In this document: positions 51,696 through 60,557 of the stretch, piece after piece
How the letters are laid out: every line of letters begins with the position of its first letter
How positions within the stretch are numbered: position 1 is the stretch's first letter
Source: Thalassobacillus devorans
Lineage (GTDB): Bacteria; Bacillota; Bacilli; Bacillales; Halobacillaceae
DNA: 64,000 nucleotides
Assembly (NCBI RefSeq): GCF_900176565.1
Contig: NZ_FXEH01000004.1
Coordinates: 248,001-312,000, forward strand
Direction: 5' to 3'
Notes under the pieces: model-generated
What the model was told of the DNA's origin: nothing
The model's database searches: none
Seen by the model: only the letters and a program-made list of their open reading frames with translations
Program-made: the position numbers and the translations under genes

Positions 51696-51728
51696 TAAAA
51701 AAACCTTTACCAATGACATGGTAAAGGT
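51696..51728 (-). terminator. terminator of the Mn riboswitch expression platform
   Basis: On the minus strand acctttacc (51728-51720) pairs with ggtaaaggt (51711-51703) and is followed by T7. The same right-hand segment type (ggtaaaggt at 51757-51749) upstream can compete for the left arm. Confidence 0.85.
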
Positions 51729-51763
51729 CTTATGAAGTCCATATTGATACCTTTACCGTATTA

Positions 51764-51856
51764 GGCAAAGGTCTCGCAAACAACGTAATGTTGCCAGTTA
51801 AGCCGGTGATCAAGGACCACGTATTGTCGACATAACTGTCAGCTACTCCCCTTTGG
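51764..51856 (-). ncRNA. yybP-ykoY (manganese) riboswitch aptamer
   Basis: Read on the minus strand it opens with CAAAGGGGAGTAGC (51856 side) and closes with GAGACCTTTGCC, the conserved ends of the P1 helix; between are an internal hairpin with CACCGGC and GCAACA blocks as in the family. The P1 strand ccaaaggg pairs with acctttgcc. In B. subtilis this class turns expression on when Mn2+ is high. It is placed 5' of the Spo0M-like and terC genes, a known partner gene for this class. Confidence 0.88.
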
Positions 51857-52020
51857 AGTTTTATTCAGTTTGATAAAGCTGAAACCTGTATATATATAAT
51901 AATACAATTTTTGGAATCTGTCTATCTATTATTTCCTTTTAATAAGACTCTGTTAAACTTTATTGTTGATTTTTCAAAATAGGCTTATTCCACAATACGG
52001 ACGAAAAGTCGAAGACTTGA

Positions 52021-52155
52021 TTTCGAGATGATTGTAGAAGTTAAGGGGCGTTGGGGAAGGATTCGCTTTCCTGCGGGGGACCTGGCAAGCTTCCTCGGGC
52101 TTTGCCCTGCGGGATCTTGCCTTGCTCCTTCTCCCGCGGGAGATTCCTGTGGGAT
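52021..52155. repeat. dispersed Bacillaceae-type palindromic repeat, left copy
   Basis: Starts with tttcgaga and contains cgctttcc-tgcggggg, agcttcctcgggctttg and gcgggatcttgcc blocks, the reverse complement of the blocks in the copy at 54027-54197 (gcggtgagatcccgc, gaggaagctcacc, cacggaaagcga). It is more diverged and its terminal inverted arms are not evident. GC content is well above the surroundings. Confidence 0.65.
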
Positions 52156-52246
52156 TCAGTAGAGGGGTCTTGAATGAAAAAAAGCCCTCCGTTATGATGC
52201 ATTTGTACAACCAAATACAAACAAACATCAAAAGGAGGACTTCCCC

Positions 52247-53524
52247 TTGAATTCTAATAGGAATGCTAAAATAAATCAAATCTCTGGAGAATCCTTAGTG
52301 ATCGGTATCGATATCGCTAAAAAAACCCATTATGCATGCGCGGTCGATGATCGCGGACGGGAACTCCAACGTCCCGTTGGATTTACTCAGAGTAGGGCTG
52401 GCTTCGAAGGGTTTCACAAACAGATAAAGGAATGGCTGCACCAACATGGAAAAAGTGAGGTTATCATCGGGTTTGAACCCACAGGTCATTACTGGATGAA
52501 CCTGGCTGCTTTCCTCCTTGAAGAGGACATCTCTTTTGTGGTCGTCAATCCTGCGCATGTGAAACAATCGAAAGAGTTTGATGATAATCTTCAAACAAAA
52601 AACGATAAAAAGGACGCAAGATTGATTGCGAAACTCATGATTGGTGGTAATTTCAGCTATCCCAGAATTCCAGAAGGTATAGAAGCTGAACTGAAAAACG
52701 GCTCCATAACGCGGTGGAAACTGAAAGACAAACAAGCGATGTTGAAAAACCAAATGACGGGGTTGATCGACCAGTACTTTCCTGAATTTAAAACCGTCAT
52801 CAAAGGGTTTGGTCAATTGGCTTGCGCCATTTTGAAATACACGCCTTTTCCTGAGGATCTACTAAACCAGGAGGTAGAGGAACTGGCACTGATGTATAAA
52901 GAAAAAGCGGGTATATCCTCTCCTTCGAAAAGTAAGATTCGAGAGATGAAACGGGCAGCTGAAAACTCCATTGGTATTTCGACAGGCAAAGAGGTGGCAC
53001 GCTTTGAAATCGCCGCACTTGTCGATCAGTTTCTTCTAATCGAACGTCAACTGACAGAACTCAATCATCACTTAGAAGATTTAGTCACCCAGCTGGATGA
53101 ATACGAATACCTGATATCGATTCCCGGCATTGGAAAGCATACGATCATTGATTTGATTGCGGAAACGGGTTCACTTAAGCAGTACACACATTCACGCCAA
53201 CTCATTAAATTAGCGGGATTAACACTGCGCGAGAACTCTTCCGGTTACCATAAAGGTCAAAAGAAAATTTCCAAACGGGGACGAAAACGGCTCAGAAACC
53301 TTCTTTTTCGCGCCATATTGCCTTTGATTCAAAATAATCGTGCGTTTAAAGAATTGTACCAGTACTACATTACTCGTCCCGTTAATCCTTTGAAAAAGAA
53401 GGAAGCAATGGTCGTGTTGTGCGGAAAACTGTTAAAGATCTTTTTTGGTTTATCGAACCGCCAGGTTCACTTCAATGAGGACCGAATGAAACAGGACCTC
53501 CACTGTCTTCAACAGGCAGCGTAA
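52247..53524 (+). CDS. IS110-family transposase (DEDD type)
   Basis: 425 residues from TTG 52247 with AAAGGAGG upstream. The RuvC-like catalytic set is D22 (VIGIDIAKK), E77 (GFEPTGHYW), D120 and D123 (KNDKKDARLIA). The C-terminal Transposase_20 domain follows from about 290 (YLISIPGIGKHTIIDLIAETG), with the conserved serine in RENSSGYHKGQKKISKRGRKRLR. IS110 enzymes act with a bridge (seek) RNA that chooses the target. The gene is intact and probably able to move. Confidence 0.93.
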   Translation: MNSNRNAKINQISGESLVIGIDIAKKTHYACAVDDRGRELQRPVGFTQSRAGFEGFHKQIKEWLHQHGKSEVIIGFEPTGHYWMNLAAFLLEEDISFVVVNPAHVKQSKEFDDNLQTKNDKKDARLIAKLMIGGNFSYPRIPEGIEAELKNGSITRWKLKDKQAMLKNQMTGLIDQYFPEFKTVIKGFGQLACAILKYTPFPEDLLNQEVEELALMYKEKAGISSPSKSKIREMKRAAENSIGISTGKEVARFEIAALVDQFLLIERQLTELNHHLEDLVTQLDEYEYLISIPGIGKHTIIDLIAETGSLKQYTHSRQLIKLAGLTLRENSSGYHKGQKKISKRGRKRLRNLLFRAILPLIQNNRAFKELYQYYITRPVNPLKKKEAMVVLCGKLLKIFFGLSNRQVHFNEDRMKQDLHCLQQAA

Positions 53525-53740
53525 CCTATATTTCTGACCCATAAGATGACACGGAGAAGCTGGCGCAAAGCGAGACAACAGACTACGAGTCTATGCGGGA
53601 GAATAAAGCCGGCCTCTGCCTTATGATGAGACCAAACGAAGGAATGTAGGCGCACGACGCCAAGAGACATGGGAGGGTAAGTCCTCATAAGAAAGCAGGG
53701 ATCCAAGGTGCATCGATTCATACAAAAAAGATCGCCTAAT
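53525..53740 (+). ncRNA. candidate bridge/seek RNA region of the IS110 element
   Basis: The 3' non-coding DNA holds several small hairpins: agact-acg-agtct (53580-53592) and ggcg-cacga-cgcc (53649-53661), and the words cataag (53540, 53695) and cttatg (53620) that can pair with each other. IS1111-group members keep their guide RNA after the transposase gene. No transcript start or loop match to a flank was found, so the call rests on position. Confidence 0.4.
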
Positions 53741-54026
53741 ACAGTTAGGAAACGCAACGCGTCCCTTCGATTTCCTTAATATTGAAGAAAAGGAATAACT
53801 TGTTTAACAAATGAAGTATAAAAAAAATTTAAAAGTGTTAAAACGATCTTTAACCCTTGGTGTATCAACATTTCCGGAGGGAGTCTCACCCTTCCCCCAC
53901 GCCCCTTGCCATATAAGATACACGAAATCGTGTTTGGAAATCCCAGCCCTATTTTGTGGTGAGAATCCTATTACAATGGTAAATCGACCGTATTTTCTGC
54001 TCCAAAATCACTCTATTTCTGATGGA
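53741..54026. other. intergenic, no gene seen
   Basis: AT-rich DNA with one GC-rich block near 53875-53910. The frames here are short, without binding sites or domains. Probably host DNA or IS flank. Confidence 0.5.
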
Positions 54027-54197
54027 AGTTTCGAGAAACTAATGAAAGTATGGTGGCTGGGAAAACGGTGAGACTCCAGTGGGATGAACATGAGCGGTGA
54101 GATCCCGCAAGGCGAAGCCTGAGGAAGCTCACCACATGCCCACGGAAAGCGATCCGTTTTCCCAGCCACCATAATTGCAATCAAAAGTCTCGAAACT
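54027..54197. repeat. MITE-like palindromic repeat, right copy
   Basis: Outer arms agtttcgaga (54027-54036) and tctcgaaact (54188-54197) match perfectly. Inner arms of 20 bp, 54049-54068 and 54154-54173, are perfect reverse complements. The centre holds gcggtgagatcccgc and gaggaagctcacc, blocks I know from dispersed repeats of many Bacillaceae. No coding capacity. Diverged copy in opposite orientation at 52021-52155. Confidence 0.75.
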
Positions 54198-54276
54198 GAG
54201 TTTTTAGGTAAAGGGAGCTTTTATTGCAAAATCAACACGGAGATTTAACAGAGCCTTTAATAAATAAGTTTTTACG

Positions 54277-55185
54277 TTATTTCCAGGAAAACGGCGTCTC
54301 CTGATATACATAGTAATTCAGCCAATTATAGAACATTAAATACGCATGAGAACGCCAGCGGTTTAATGGCTTCTTCTCTGGGTCATTGTCGGGGAAATAA
54401 TCAACAGGTACATGAGGCTCCAGCCCTCTATTTGTATCCCTGTGGTATTCGTCTCCTAGTGTTTCGGCGTCATACTCAATGTGGCCGGTGATCATTACGT
54501 GTTTTTGATCCTTCGAAAGGATCGTGCATGGGCCAGCTTCCTCAGAAGAAGATAAGAGAATCAGGTCATCGTGTGCCAGTATTTCTTCCTCAGAAACACT
54601 GGTATAACGAGAGTGAGGCACCACAAATTCATCATCACTGCCTCGGGCAAGCTTAATATTGTCCTGTAGTAAGCGATGTTTAAACACTCCGGTCAACTTT
54701 TGAGGCAATTCATATTTACCAATACCGTAATGGTGGTAAAGTGCGGCTTGGGCACCCCAGCATATATGCATGACGGAAGTGACATGGTCTTTTGTCCATT
54801 CCATGATTTCCGTAAGTTCTTCCCAGTACACGACATCTTCGAACGGTAACTGTTCAATCGGCGCACCGGTCACAATCATGCCGTCAAAACGCTGGTGTTT
54901 GATATCTTTGAAGCTTTTATAGAATTGCTGCAAGTGTGACTTGCTCACATTTTTCGACTCATAAGTAGCGGTATGTAAAAACTCGACATTTACTTGAAGT
55001 GGAGAGTTACTGAGCAGCCGCAGCAATTGAGTCTCGGTCCGTTCTTTTTCTGGCATCAGGTTCAGGATCAGTATATTCAAAGGACGGATATCCTGGGTTT
55101 TCGCCCGTTCTTCGTCCATCGTAAAAATGTTCTCTTCTGAAAGAATTTCTCCTGCTGGTAAATCTTTGGGAATATTTATAGGCAA
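54277..55185 (-). CDS. metA: homoserine O-acetyltransferase MetA
   Basis: 302 residues from TTG 55185 with AAGGAGGAA upstream. Catalytic C142 ([16 protein letters not shown]), H235 and E237 ([12 protein letters not shown]). E111 ([16 protein letters not shown]) is the residue reported to give acetyl-CoA rather than succinyl-CoA preference in the B. cereus enzyme. It activates homoserine for methionine synthesis in the cytoplasm. No S-box leader is seen upstream (55186-55376), though one controls a transporter 5.7 kb away. Confidence 0.93.
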   Translation of the reverse strand: MPINIPKDLPAGEILSEENIFTMDEERAKTQDIRPLNILILNLMPEKERTETQLLRLLSNSPLQVNVEFLHTATYESKNVSKSHLQQFYKSFKDIKHQRFDGMIVTGAPIEQLPFEDVVYWEELTEIMEWTKDHVTSVMHICWGAQAALYHHYGIGKYELPQKLTGVFKHRLLQDNIKLARGSDDEFVVPHSRYTSVSEEEILAHDDLILLSSSEEAGPCTILSKDQKHVMITGHIEYDAETLGDEYHRDTNRGLEPHVPVDYFPDNDPEKKPLNRWRSHAYLMFYNWLNYYVYQETPFSWK

Positions 55186-55320
55186 ACCAAGTTCCTCCTT
55201 CGAAAAAAGAATAATATACTCATTATAGCGGCGTAATTTAACGAGAGCAATGGAGATGCAAGATAAATATCATTCTATTCAGAAGTTTTTGTAAGTGAAG
55301 GATTTTAGCTTAAGAGCTAT

Positions 55321-55350
55321 TTAAAAAGAAGCCCTGCAATAAGAGCTTCT
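55321..55350 (-). terminator. minus-strand terminator of the RsbR-like gene
   Basis: agaagc (55327-55332) pairs with gcttct (55345-55350), and the minus strand ends in TTTTTAA. Confidence 0.6.
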
Positions 55351-55376
55351 ACGGTTCAACTGTCTTTGATATTCTG

Positions 55377-56234
55377 TTACTTTATGTGAGCATCTACCTC
55401 TACTCTTTTTATTCCGCAGTCTTCGAGCGCTTGGTGAAGGCTTGCGAATGTCTTGATCCCTTTAAAGTTGATACCTAATGAAGTGATGGTTTGAGCTATT
55501 TTAGGACGGATTCCGCTGATTCGTGTGTTGATGCCAAGGAGGTTCAATGAATTGATGATTGTGAACAACTCATTGCTAACCATGGTATCTAAAACCGGAA
55601 CACCAGAAATATCAAATATCACTTCTTCGAGGCCAAGACTATTGGCTTCTGTCAGGGCGACTTCATTGATTAAAGCGGCCCGGTGGGTATCAATAGCTCC
55701 AACAAGCGGGATGACGGCAAGGCCTTCTGCTATCGGTACCATTGGAACCGACAGCTCTTCCAGGGCACTGTGTGCAGTATCAGCAATCATCTGCTGGTGT
55801 TCTTCATGTACTCTGCCATATACGCGTGTTACGATATCGACAAGCCGGTCAATTTTCCTGGAGATTTCAATGACTGCTCTTGGGCTGATATGTTCCTGAT
55901 TTAATTCCTCCTGAAAAAATTCCCAGATGGTGGGTTGAAAAAAGGAGATGACCCGAAGAGCCTCCGTCAGTGATACATCGTATTCGATTGTTCGCTTAGC
56001 AGCTACTTCTGCCCACTCATATACCTGATGTTGCACTTCTTTTTCATCTTTATATAAAACTTCCCCGAAGGATTTGAATAAATCCGCTCGAATTTTATAA
56101 TATTCTGCTTCGGGCATACCAGTTTCAGCGAAATTTTCCGGGTATACTTTCATTACTTCTTTATTAAAGGTTTCTGTCAATTCATATCGATGATCTACTA
56201 TTTTTTCTCCGATATATCTGAATTCCTTCTCCAT
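55377..56234 (-). CDS. RsbR-like stressosome protein with STAS domain
   Basis: 285 residues from ATG 56234, eight bases after AAAGGAG. The N-terminal half is an all-helical globin-like RsbR sensor domain to about residue 150. The STAS domain is about 165-275: SVPMVPIAEGLAVIPLVGAIDTHRA, EEVIFDISGVPVLDTMVSNELF, LLGINTRISGIRPKIAQTITSLGINF. The threonines T185 or so and T219 or so correspond to RsbR phosphorylation sites. It is likely a stressosome subunit that feeds the general stress response. No rsbS or rsbT is adjacent. Confidence 0.85.
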   Translation of the reverse strand: MEKEFRYIGEKIVDHRYELTETFNKEVMKVYPENFAETGMPEAEYYKIRADLFKSFGEVLYKDEKEVQHQVYEWAEVAAKRTIEYDVSLTEALRVISFFQPTIWEFFQEELNQEHISPRAVIEISRKIDRLVDIVTRVYGRVHEEHQQMIADTAHSALEELSVPMVPIAEGLAVIPLVGAIDTHRAALINEVALTEANSLGLEEVIFDISGVPVLDTMVSNELFTIINSLNLLGINTRISGIRPKIAQTITSLGINFKGIKTFASLHQALEDCGIKRVEVDAHIK

Positions 56235-56350
56235 CAAATTACTCCTTTAAGCCTGACATATAGTTGAAGAAGATGATAACGTTAATCCTTTATATAATAC
56301 CAAATAATTGAAGATATACAAGTGAAGAATAAACAGCACCTCAAATGGAT

Positions 56351-56368
56351 GTAATCGATTTCAATTAC
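56351..56368 (+). promoter_or_regulatory. degenerate upstream LacI-type half-operator
   Basis: gtaatcgatttcaattac shares its taatcga centre with the main operator at 56457-56474 and lies 105 bp above it. TTGACA at 56372-56377 and tacgat at 56395-56400 lie just after it and could be a second promoter. Confidence 0.3.
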
Positions 56369-56456
56369 TGCTTGACAATAGATAGTAGCAATTATACGAT
56401 AAATGAAGAGAAATTAGTAGAGGTCGTTGTTTGACCTTGTTATTTTTTTGTCTATT

Positions 56457-56487
56457 TGTGCAATCGATTGCACATCAACGATATAAT
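56457..56487 (+). promoter_or_regulatory. LacI-family operator and -10 of the glucosidase gene
   Basis: tgtgcaatcgattgcaca (56457-56474) is a perfect 18-bp palindrome with the central CG typical of LacI-family sites. TATAAT follows at 56482-56487, so the operator covers the -35 region. No lacI-type gene lies in the window. Confidence 0.75.
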
Positions 56488-56517
56488 TTAATGACAACAG
56501 GTTAGGAGCAGTCTATT

Positions 56518-58185
56518 ATGAGCAGAAAATGGTGGAAAGAAGCAGTAGCATATCAAGTATATCCGCGAAGTTTTATGGATTCAAATGGAGATGGAATCGG
56601 CGACATACAGGGTGTCATATCTAAGCTGGATTACCTGAAGGATCTCGGAATAGATGTGATTTGGATTTGTCCGGTCTACAGCTCACCGAATGATGATAAT
56701 GGGTATGATATCAGTGATTATAAAGGTATCATGGAGGAGTTTGGAACAATGGCTGATTTCGATCAGCTGTTGAAAGAGGTTCATAAGCGTGGTATGCGAC
56801 TGATCATGGATCTTGTCATCAACCATACTTCTGATGAACATCCGTGGTTTATCGAATCCCGCTCTTCTAAAGACAATCCATATCGGGATTATTATATTTG
56901 GCATCCGGGAAAAGACGGCAAGAAGCCAAACAACTGGGAATCAATTTTTGGCGGGTCAGCATGGGAGTTTGATCCGAAGACAAAAGAGTATTACATGCAT
57001 GTATTTTCCCGGAAGCAGCCAGATTTGAATTGGGAGAATCCGGAAGTACGTGTAAACCTTTATGAAATGGTCAATTGGTGGCTCGATAAAGGGATTGATG
57101 GATTCCGAATCGATGCGATTTCCCATATTAAAAAGATCCCGGGCTTCCCCGATCTCCCTAACCCGGAAAACAAAAAGTATGTCCCATCCTTCGAAGGGCA
57201 TATGAACCGTGAAGGCATACAGATTTTTCTGGAGGAATTGAAAGAAAAGACATTCGATAATTACGACATTATGACTGTTGGTGAAGCTAATGGGGTTAAA
57301 GTCGAGCAAGCCGATGAATGGGTCGGAGAGGAAAATGGCAAGTTCAATATGATCTTCCAATTCGAGCATCTTGACCTCTGGGGTAAAAGTACCGATGGCG
57401 GCCTTGATATCCACTCCTTGAAAGAAATTTTAACCAAATGGCAGAAGGGGCTGGAAGGCAGAGGGTGGAATGCGTTGTTCCTGGAAAACCATGACCAGCC
57501 GAGATCTGTTTCGACCTGGGGAAATGATAGGGGATTTCTGGATAAGTCGGCGAAATGTCTGGCGACCATGTACTTTTTGATGCAGGGAACGCCGTTCATT
57601 TATCAGGGGCAGGAGATCGGAATGACCAATACAAAGTTTGATTCTATTGAGGACTACAATGATGTAGCCATTAAGAATATGTACTATAACGAATTAGAAG
57701 AAGGCAAGTCCCACGAAGAAATCATGGAGGTCATTTGGAAAAATGGCCGCGACAATTCAAGGACGCCGATGCAATGGAATGATACAGAAAATGCTGGTTT
57801 TACAACTGGAACGCCATGGCTGAAGTTAAATCCGAACTACACGGAAATCAATGTACAAAAAGGAATAGAGGATCCAAACTCTATTTATCATTACTACAAG
57901 CAGCTGATTGATTTGAGAAAAAGCAGTGATGTTCTCATATATGGCAACTATGACCTTATATTAGAAGACCACGATAGTATTTACGCATACACCCGCACTT
58001 TGGAGGATGAAAAGGTACTTGTTATCACGAATCTTTTTGAAGAAGATGCTGATTTGGAACTGCCGGCAGATCTTCAGGACAAAGAGGCAGAGCTTTTGCT
58101 CAGCAACTATGCGATTGATTCTGAGGAAAACTTAAAATTTGTTAGGTTCAAGCCTTATGAGGCTCGTGTTTATAAACTTAAATAA
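56518..58185 (+). CDS. GH13 alpha-glucosidase (oligo-1,6-glucosidase type)
   Basis: 555 residues, full length. WWKEAVAYQVYPRSFMDSNGDGIGD opens the family; the catalytic set is D199 (DGFRIDAI), E256 (TVGEANGV) and D326 (LENHDQPR), with DLVINHTSDEHPWF as the second conserved block. V255 as the residue before E256 is typical of alpha-1,6/alpha-1,4 glucosidases rather than amylases. It hydrolyses isomaltose- or maltose-type oligosaccharides in the cytoplasm. Repression by a LacI-type protein is suggested by the operator in its promoter; its transporter is not next to it. Confidence 0.9.
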   Translation: MSRKWWKEAVAYQVYPRSFMDSNGDGIGDIQGVISKLDYLKDLGIDVIWICPVYSSPNDDNGYDISDYKGIMEEFGTMADFDQLLKEVHKRGMRLIMDLVINHTSDEHPWFIESRSSKDNPYRDYYIWHPGKDGKKPNNWESIFGGSAWEFDPKTKEYYMHVFSRKQPDLNWENPEVRVNLYEMVNWWLDKGIDGFRIDAISHIKKIPGFPDLPNPENKKYVPSFEGHMNREGIQIFLEELKEKTFDNYDIMTVGEANGVKVEQADEWVGEENGKFNMIFQFEHLDLWGKSTDGGLDIHSLKEILTKWQKGLEGRGWNALFLENHDQPRSVSTWGNDRGFLDKSAKCLATMYFLMQGTPFIYQGQEIGMTNTKFDSIEDYNDVAIKNMYYNELEEGKSHEEIMEVIWKNGRDNSRTPMQWNDTENAGFTTGTPWLKLNPNYTEINVQKGIEDPNSIYHYYKQLIDLRKSSDVLIYGNYDLILEDHDSIYAYTRTLEDEKVLVITNLFEEDADLELPADLQDKEAELLLSNYAIDSEENLKFVRFKPYEARVYKLK

Positions 58186-58190
58186 TAACA

Positions 58191-58223
58191 AGAAATGCAC
58201 CTGTCAACGATAGGTGCATTTCT
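58191..58223. terminator. bidirectional terminator
   Basis: Perfect 12-bp stem agaaatgcacct (58191-58202) and aggtgcatttct (58212-58223). It reaches the stop codon of the minus-strand gene. Confidence 0.8.
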
Positions 58224-58576
58224 TATTTGGCTAGCGCGATGAAGATCATAGCAAATATGCAGGCGAAGAAAATAGTATATAGAAGAAGCCATAGTTTCAA
58301 TAAAAGGGAGCCATGTTTGATCTTATCGATTATCTTGTCTTTTTTGGGTGACCAGGTCTCTTGCTCTTCTTCATTCTTCATATTATTGATTTTTTCACGC
58401 CAAAAGCCCTTTCCTTCTACGGTGAACTGAAGCCAATAAATCGACAACACTCCTCCTAACAGGATGGAACCTTGGCTTAGCCACTTTAATATAGTTATGA
58501 TATTACCCATCCTTTTACCCCAATATGTGATTTTCACTTTCATATTAATATGAAAAATCTCTTTATTAACGGACAA
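58223..58576 (-). CDS. hypothetical membrane protein, 117 residues
   Basis: TTG start at 58576, with GGAGG on the minus strand six bases upstream. Two hydrophobic stretches, about 30-48 (ILKWLSQGSILLGGVLSIYWL) and about 93-115 (KLWLLLYTIFFACIFAMIFIAL), enclose a charged cytoplasmic or external loop. An internal ATG at residue 23 is possible but has no spaced binding site. No family recognised. Confidence 0.6.
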   Translation of the reverse strand: MSVNKEIFHINMKVKITYWGKRMGNIITILKWLSQGSILLGGVLSIYWLQFTVEGKGFWREKINNMKNEEEQETWSPKKDKIIDKIKHGSLLLKLWLLLYTIFFACIFAMIFIALAK

Positions 58577-58719
58577 ACAAAACCTCCATATTAAATTACA
58601 GGCCCACTATAACAAACTTCCGTTTTATATAGTTGAGGAAATATCATCCATCTCATGTTCAATTGACTCGAAGGCATGAAAATTAGAGCTTAGCTAAAGC
58701 TAAAGTTGAGGTGATAAAA

Positions 58720-58917
58720 GTGAAAAAGAATTTTCATATTCCTACGGAAGCAAAAGGTACAGGAGAAATAGGCATGCAAAATACGGTAAAGTCCAATCAG
58801 CCATTTGACGCCGAGGACAGCCTTTCTGGAGACTCAGTGGATGAACATAAGAAAAAAGAATCTTTCAATGAAGATCAGGCTGCTAAAGAAATTGGCCAGG
58901 TTTATAATAATTCCTAA
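58720..58917 (+). CDS. small hydrophilic protein, 65 residues
   Basis: GTG 58720 is nine bases after GAGGTG; the GTG at 58711 overlaps that site. The product is charged and without cysteine or membrane helix (KKNFHIPTEAKGTGEIGMQN, EHKKKESFNEDQAAKEIGQVYNN). Not recognised; it could be a small spore or general stress protein. A terminator follows directly, and the 3' end matches a gene unit, so it is likely real. Confidence 0.55.
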   Translation: MKKNFHIPTEAKGTGEIGMQNTVKSNQPFDAEDSLSGDSVDEHKKKESFNEDQAAKEIGQVYNNS

Positions 58918-58926
58918 GTACCAGAC

Positions 58927-58955
58927 AATAACTCACTCATAAACATGTGGTTGAG
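58927..58955 (+). terminator. intrinsic terminator
   Basis: aataactca (58927-58935) pairs with tgagttatt (58942-58950), then T5. Confidence 0.75.
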
Positions 58956-59075
58956 TTATTTTTTTCGTATAAGAAAGCATACTGGTGCTTAACTCACATA
59001 AAAAATTAAAAAGAATGGGAACGGGATTTCCAATCATACATATAAGTACAAGACTTTCTGGTAAGGGGTGTGTAC

Positions 59076-60557
59076 TTGAAAAAGTCATTGATTGATTGGC
59101 CGTTCTTTCTCGTAGCGTTTTTGTCCTTGTTCGTACTCTGCAGCATTGTTTTTTTCTACCCGAAGGTCACGCATACCTGGTTGGAACAGATGCATATGCA
59201 ATTAACGGATATGACAGGGGTCCTATATTTATGGATCGGTTTTTCTTCGTTGATTTTTTTAATATGGGCAGCTTTTAGCAAACATGGACAAATCAGGCTC
59301 GGAAAAAAAGACGAGACTCCGGAGTTTTCTACATTCAGTTGGATTTCCATGATTTTTTGCGCAGGTATTGGTTCTGGAATCATGTACTGGGGAGCGATTG
59401 AATGGGGATATTATTATCTCGAGCCTCCGTTGGGACTCATTCCTGGTACGCCGTTTGCAGTGGAATGGAGTGCAGCTTATGGCTTGTTTCACTATGGGCC
59501 GACAGCGTGGGCAATCTATTGTCTGCCTGCACTGCCAATTGCTTATCTCTATCATGTAAAAAAAGTACCAATCCTTAAAATCAGCGAAGCTTGCCGGCCT
59601 GTGCTGAATCATCATACCGATGGTTTTGTGGGGAAATTGATTGATATGTTTTTTATGATCGGATTGCTGGGAGCCTCCGGGACAACCCTCGGCATCAGTA
59701 TACCGATGATGGCTGAAGGGGTAAAGCGACTTACAGGAATACAGCATACATACTTCCTGGATATTTTCCTGCTCCTCATCTGTACAATAGTGTTTGCGGT
59801 CAGTGTTTTTGCTGGAATGGAAAAAGGGGTAAAACGGCTAAGCAATTTAAATGTCTATTTAGTTTTCTTTTTGCTCTTCTTTGTCACTATACTTGGCCCG
59901 ACTTTTTTCATTTTAGAGATTTCAACTAATAGTGTCGGGCTGGTGCTGAATAATTTCTTCCGCTTGAATACGTGGATGGATCCCATTGCGCAGTCAGGTT
60001 TTCCGGAAAAGTGGACAATCTTCTACTGGGCCTGGTGGATTGTCTATGCTCCTTTTATCGGTTTGTTTATTGCTAAAATATCCAGAGGAAGAACGATCAA
60101 GGAAATGATACTGGGGACGATAATTTTTGGACCTGTCGGATGTTGGCTGTTTTTCTTTGTACTCGGAAACTATGGTCTTTATCTTCAAAACACGACTCAA
60201 TTAGACGTTGCGTCTATGATCAAGCAAGGTCATTCAAACGAAGCGGTCATTTCTATTATTCACTCGTTGCCTTTCGGCGATTTCACCCTGGTTTTATTTT
60301 TGATTCTTGCTGTAATCTTTGTAGCGACCACTTATGATACCTCATCTTATATGCTGGCTGCTGTAACCCAGCGAAGGATCGAGGGTGAACCGATCCGGTT
60401 GAACCGTTTGTTTTGGGCTTTCTCCCTGGCACTACCGCCTATGGCCCTATTAATAATCGGAGGATTGACTTCCTTGCAAGCTGTTACCCTGCTGGTGGCC
60501 ATTCCTTCTTGTATCATTATGATCTTGTTGTCCCTGTCATTTTTAAAGTTGGTATAG
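59076..60557 (+). CDS. BCCT-family osmolyte/quaternary ammonium transporter
   Basis: 493 residues from TTG 59076, seven bases after AAGGGG; GTG 59070 is too close. Twelve membrane helices. The family hallmark tryptophan region is FYWAWWIVYAPFIGLFIAKISRGRTIKEMI at about residues 317-346; SGIMYWGAIEWGYYYLEPP and MLAAVTQRRIEGEP are other conserved parts. BCCT carriers import glycine betaine, choline, carnitine or ectoine with sodium or protons. Which one is unclear; closer inspection of the aromatic box is needed. Suits a salt-adapted host. Confidence 0.88.
   Translation: MKKSLIDWPFFLVAFLSLFVLCSIVFFYPKVTHTWLEQMHMQLTDMTGVLYLWIGFSSLIFLIWAAFSKHGQIRLGKKDETPEFSTFSWISMIFCAGIGSGIMYWGAIEWGYYYLEPPLGLIPGTPFAVEWSAAYGLFHYGPTAWAIYCLPALPIAYLYHVKKVPILKISEACRPVLNHHTDGFVGKLIDMFFMIGLLGASGTTLGISIPMMAEGVKRLTGIQHTYFLDIFLLLICTIVFAVSVFAGMEKGVKRLSNLNVYLVFFLLFFVTILGPTFFILEISTNSVGLVLNNFFRLNTWMDPIAQSGFPEKWTIFYWAWWIVYAPFIGLFIAKISRGRTIKEMILGTIIFGPVGCWLFFFVLGNYGLYLQNTTQLDVASMIKQGHSNEAVISIIHSLPFGDFTLVLFLILAVIFVATTYDTSSYMLAAVTQRRIEGEPIRLNRLFWAFSLALPPMALLIIGGLTSLQAVTLLVAIPSCIIMILLSLSFLKLV

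Larger units (their letters stand above)
52165..53760 (+). mobile_element. IS110-family insertion sequence (ends approximate)
   Basis: One transposase gene with about 60-90 bases of non-coding DNA before it and about 230 after it. No terminal inverted repeat or target duplication was found, which is normal for IS110 elements. The right non-coding part is the more structured of the two. Limits are estimates: base pairs outside 52190-53740 may belong to the host. Confidence 0.7.

Noticed and set aside
53811-54071. 86-codon ORF after the IS element
   Set aside because: No binding site, no domain and it runs into the palindromic repeat.
55186-55376. Possible S-box or T-box upstream of metA
   Set aside because: None of the conserved core words were found in the gap on the minus strand.
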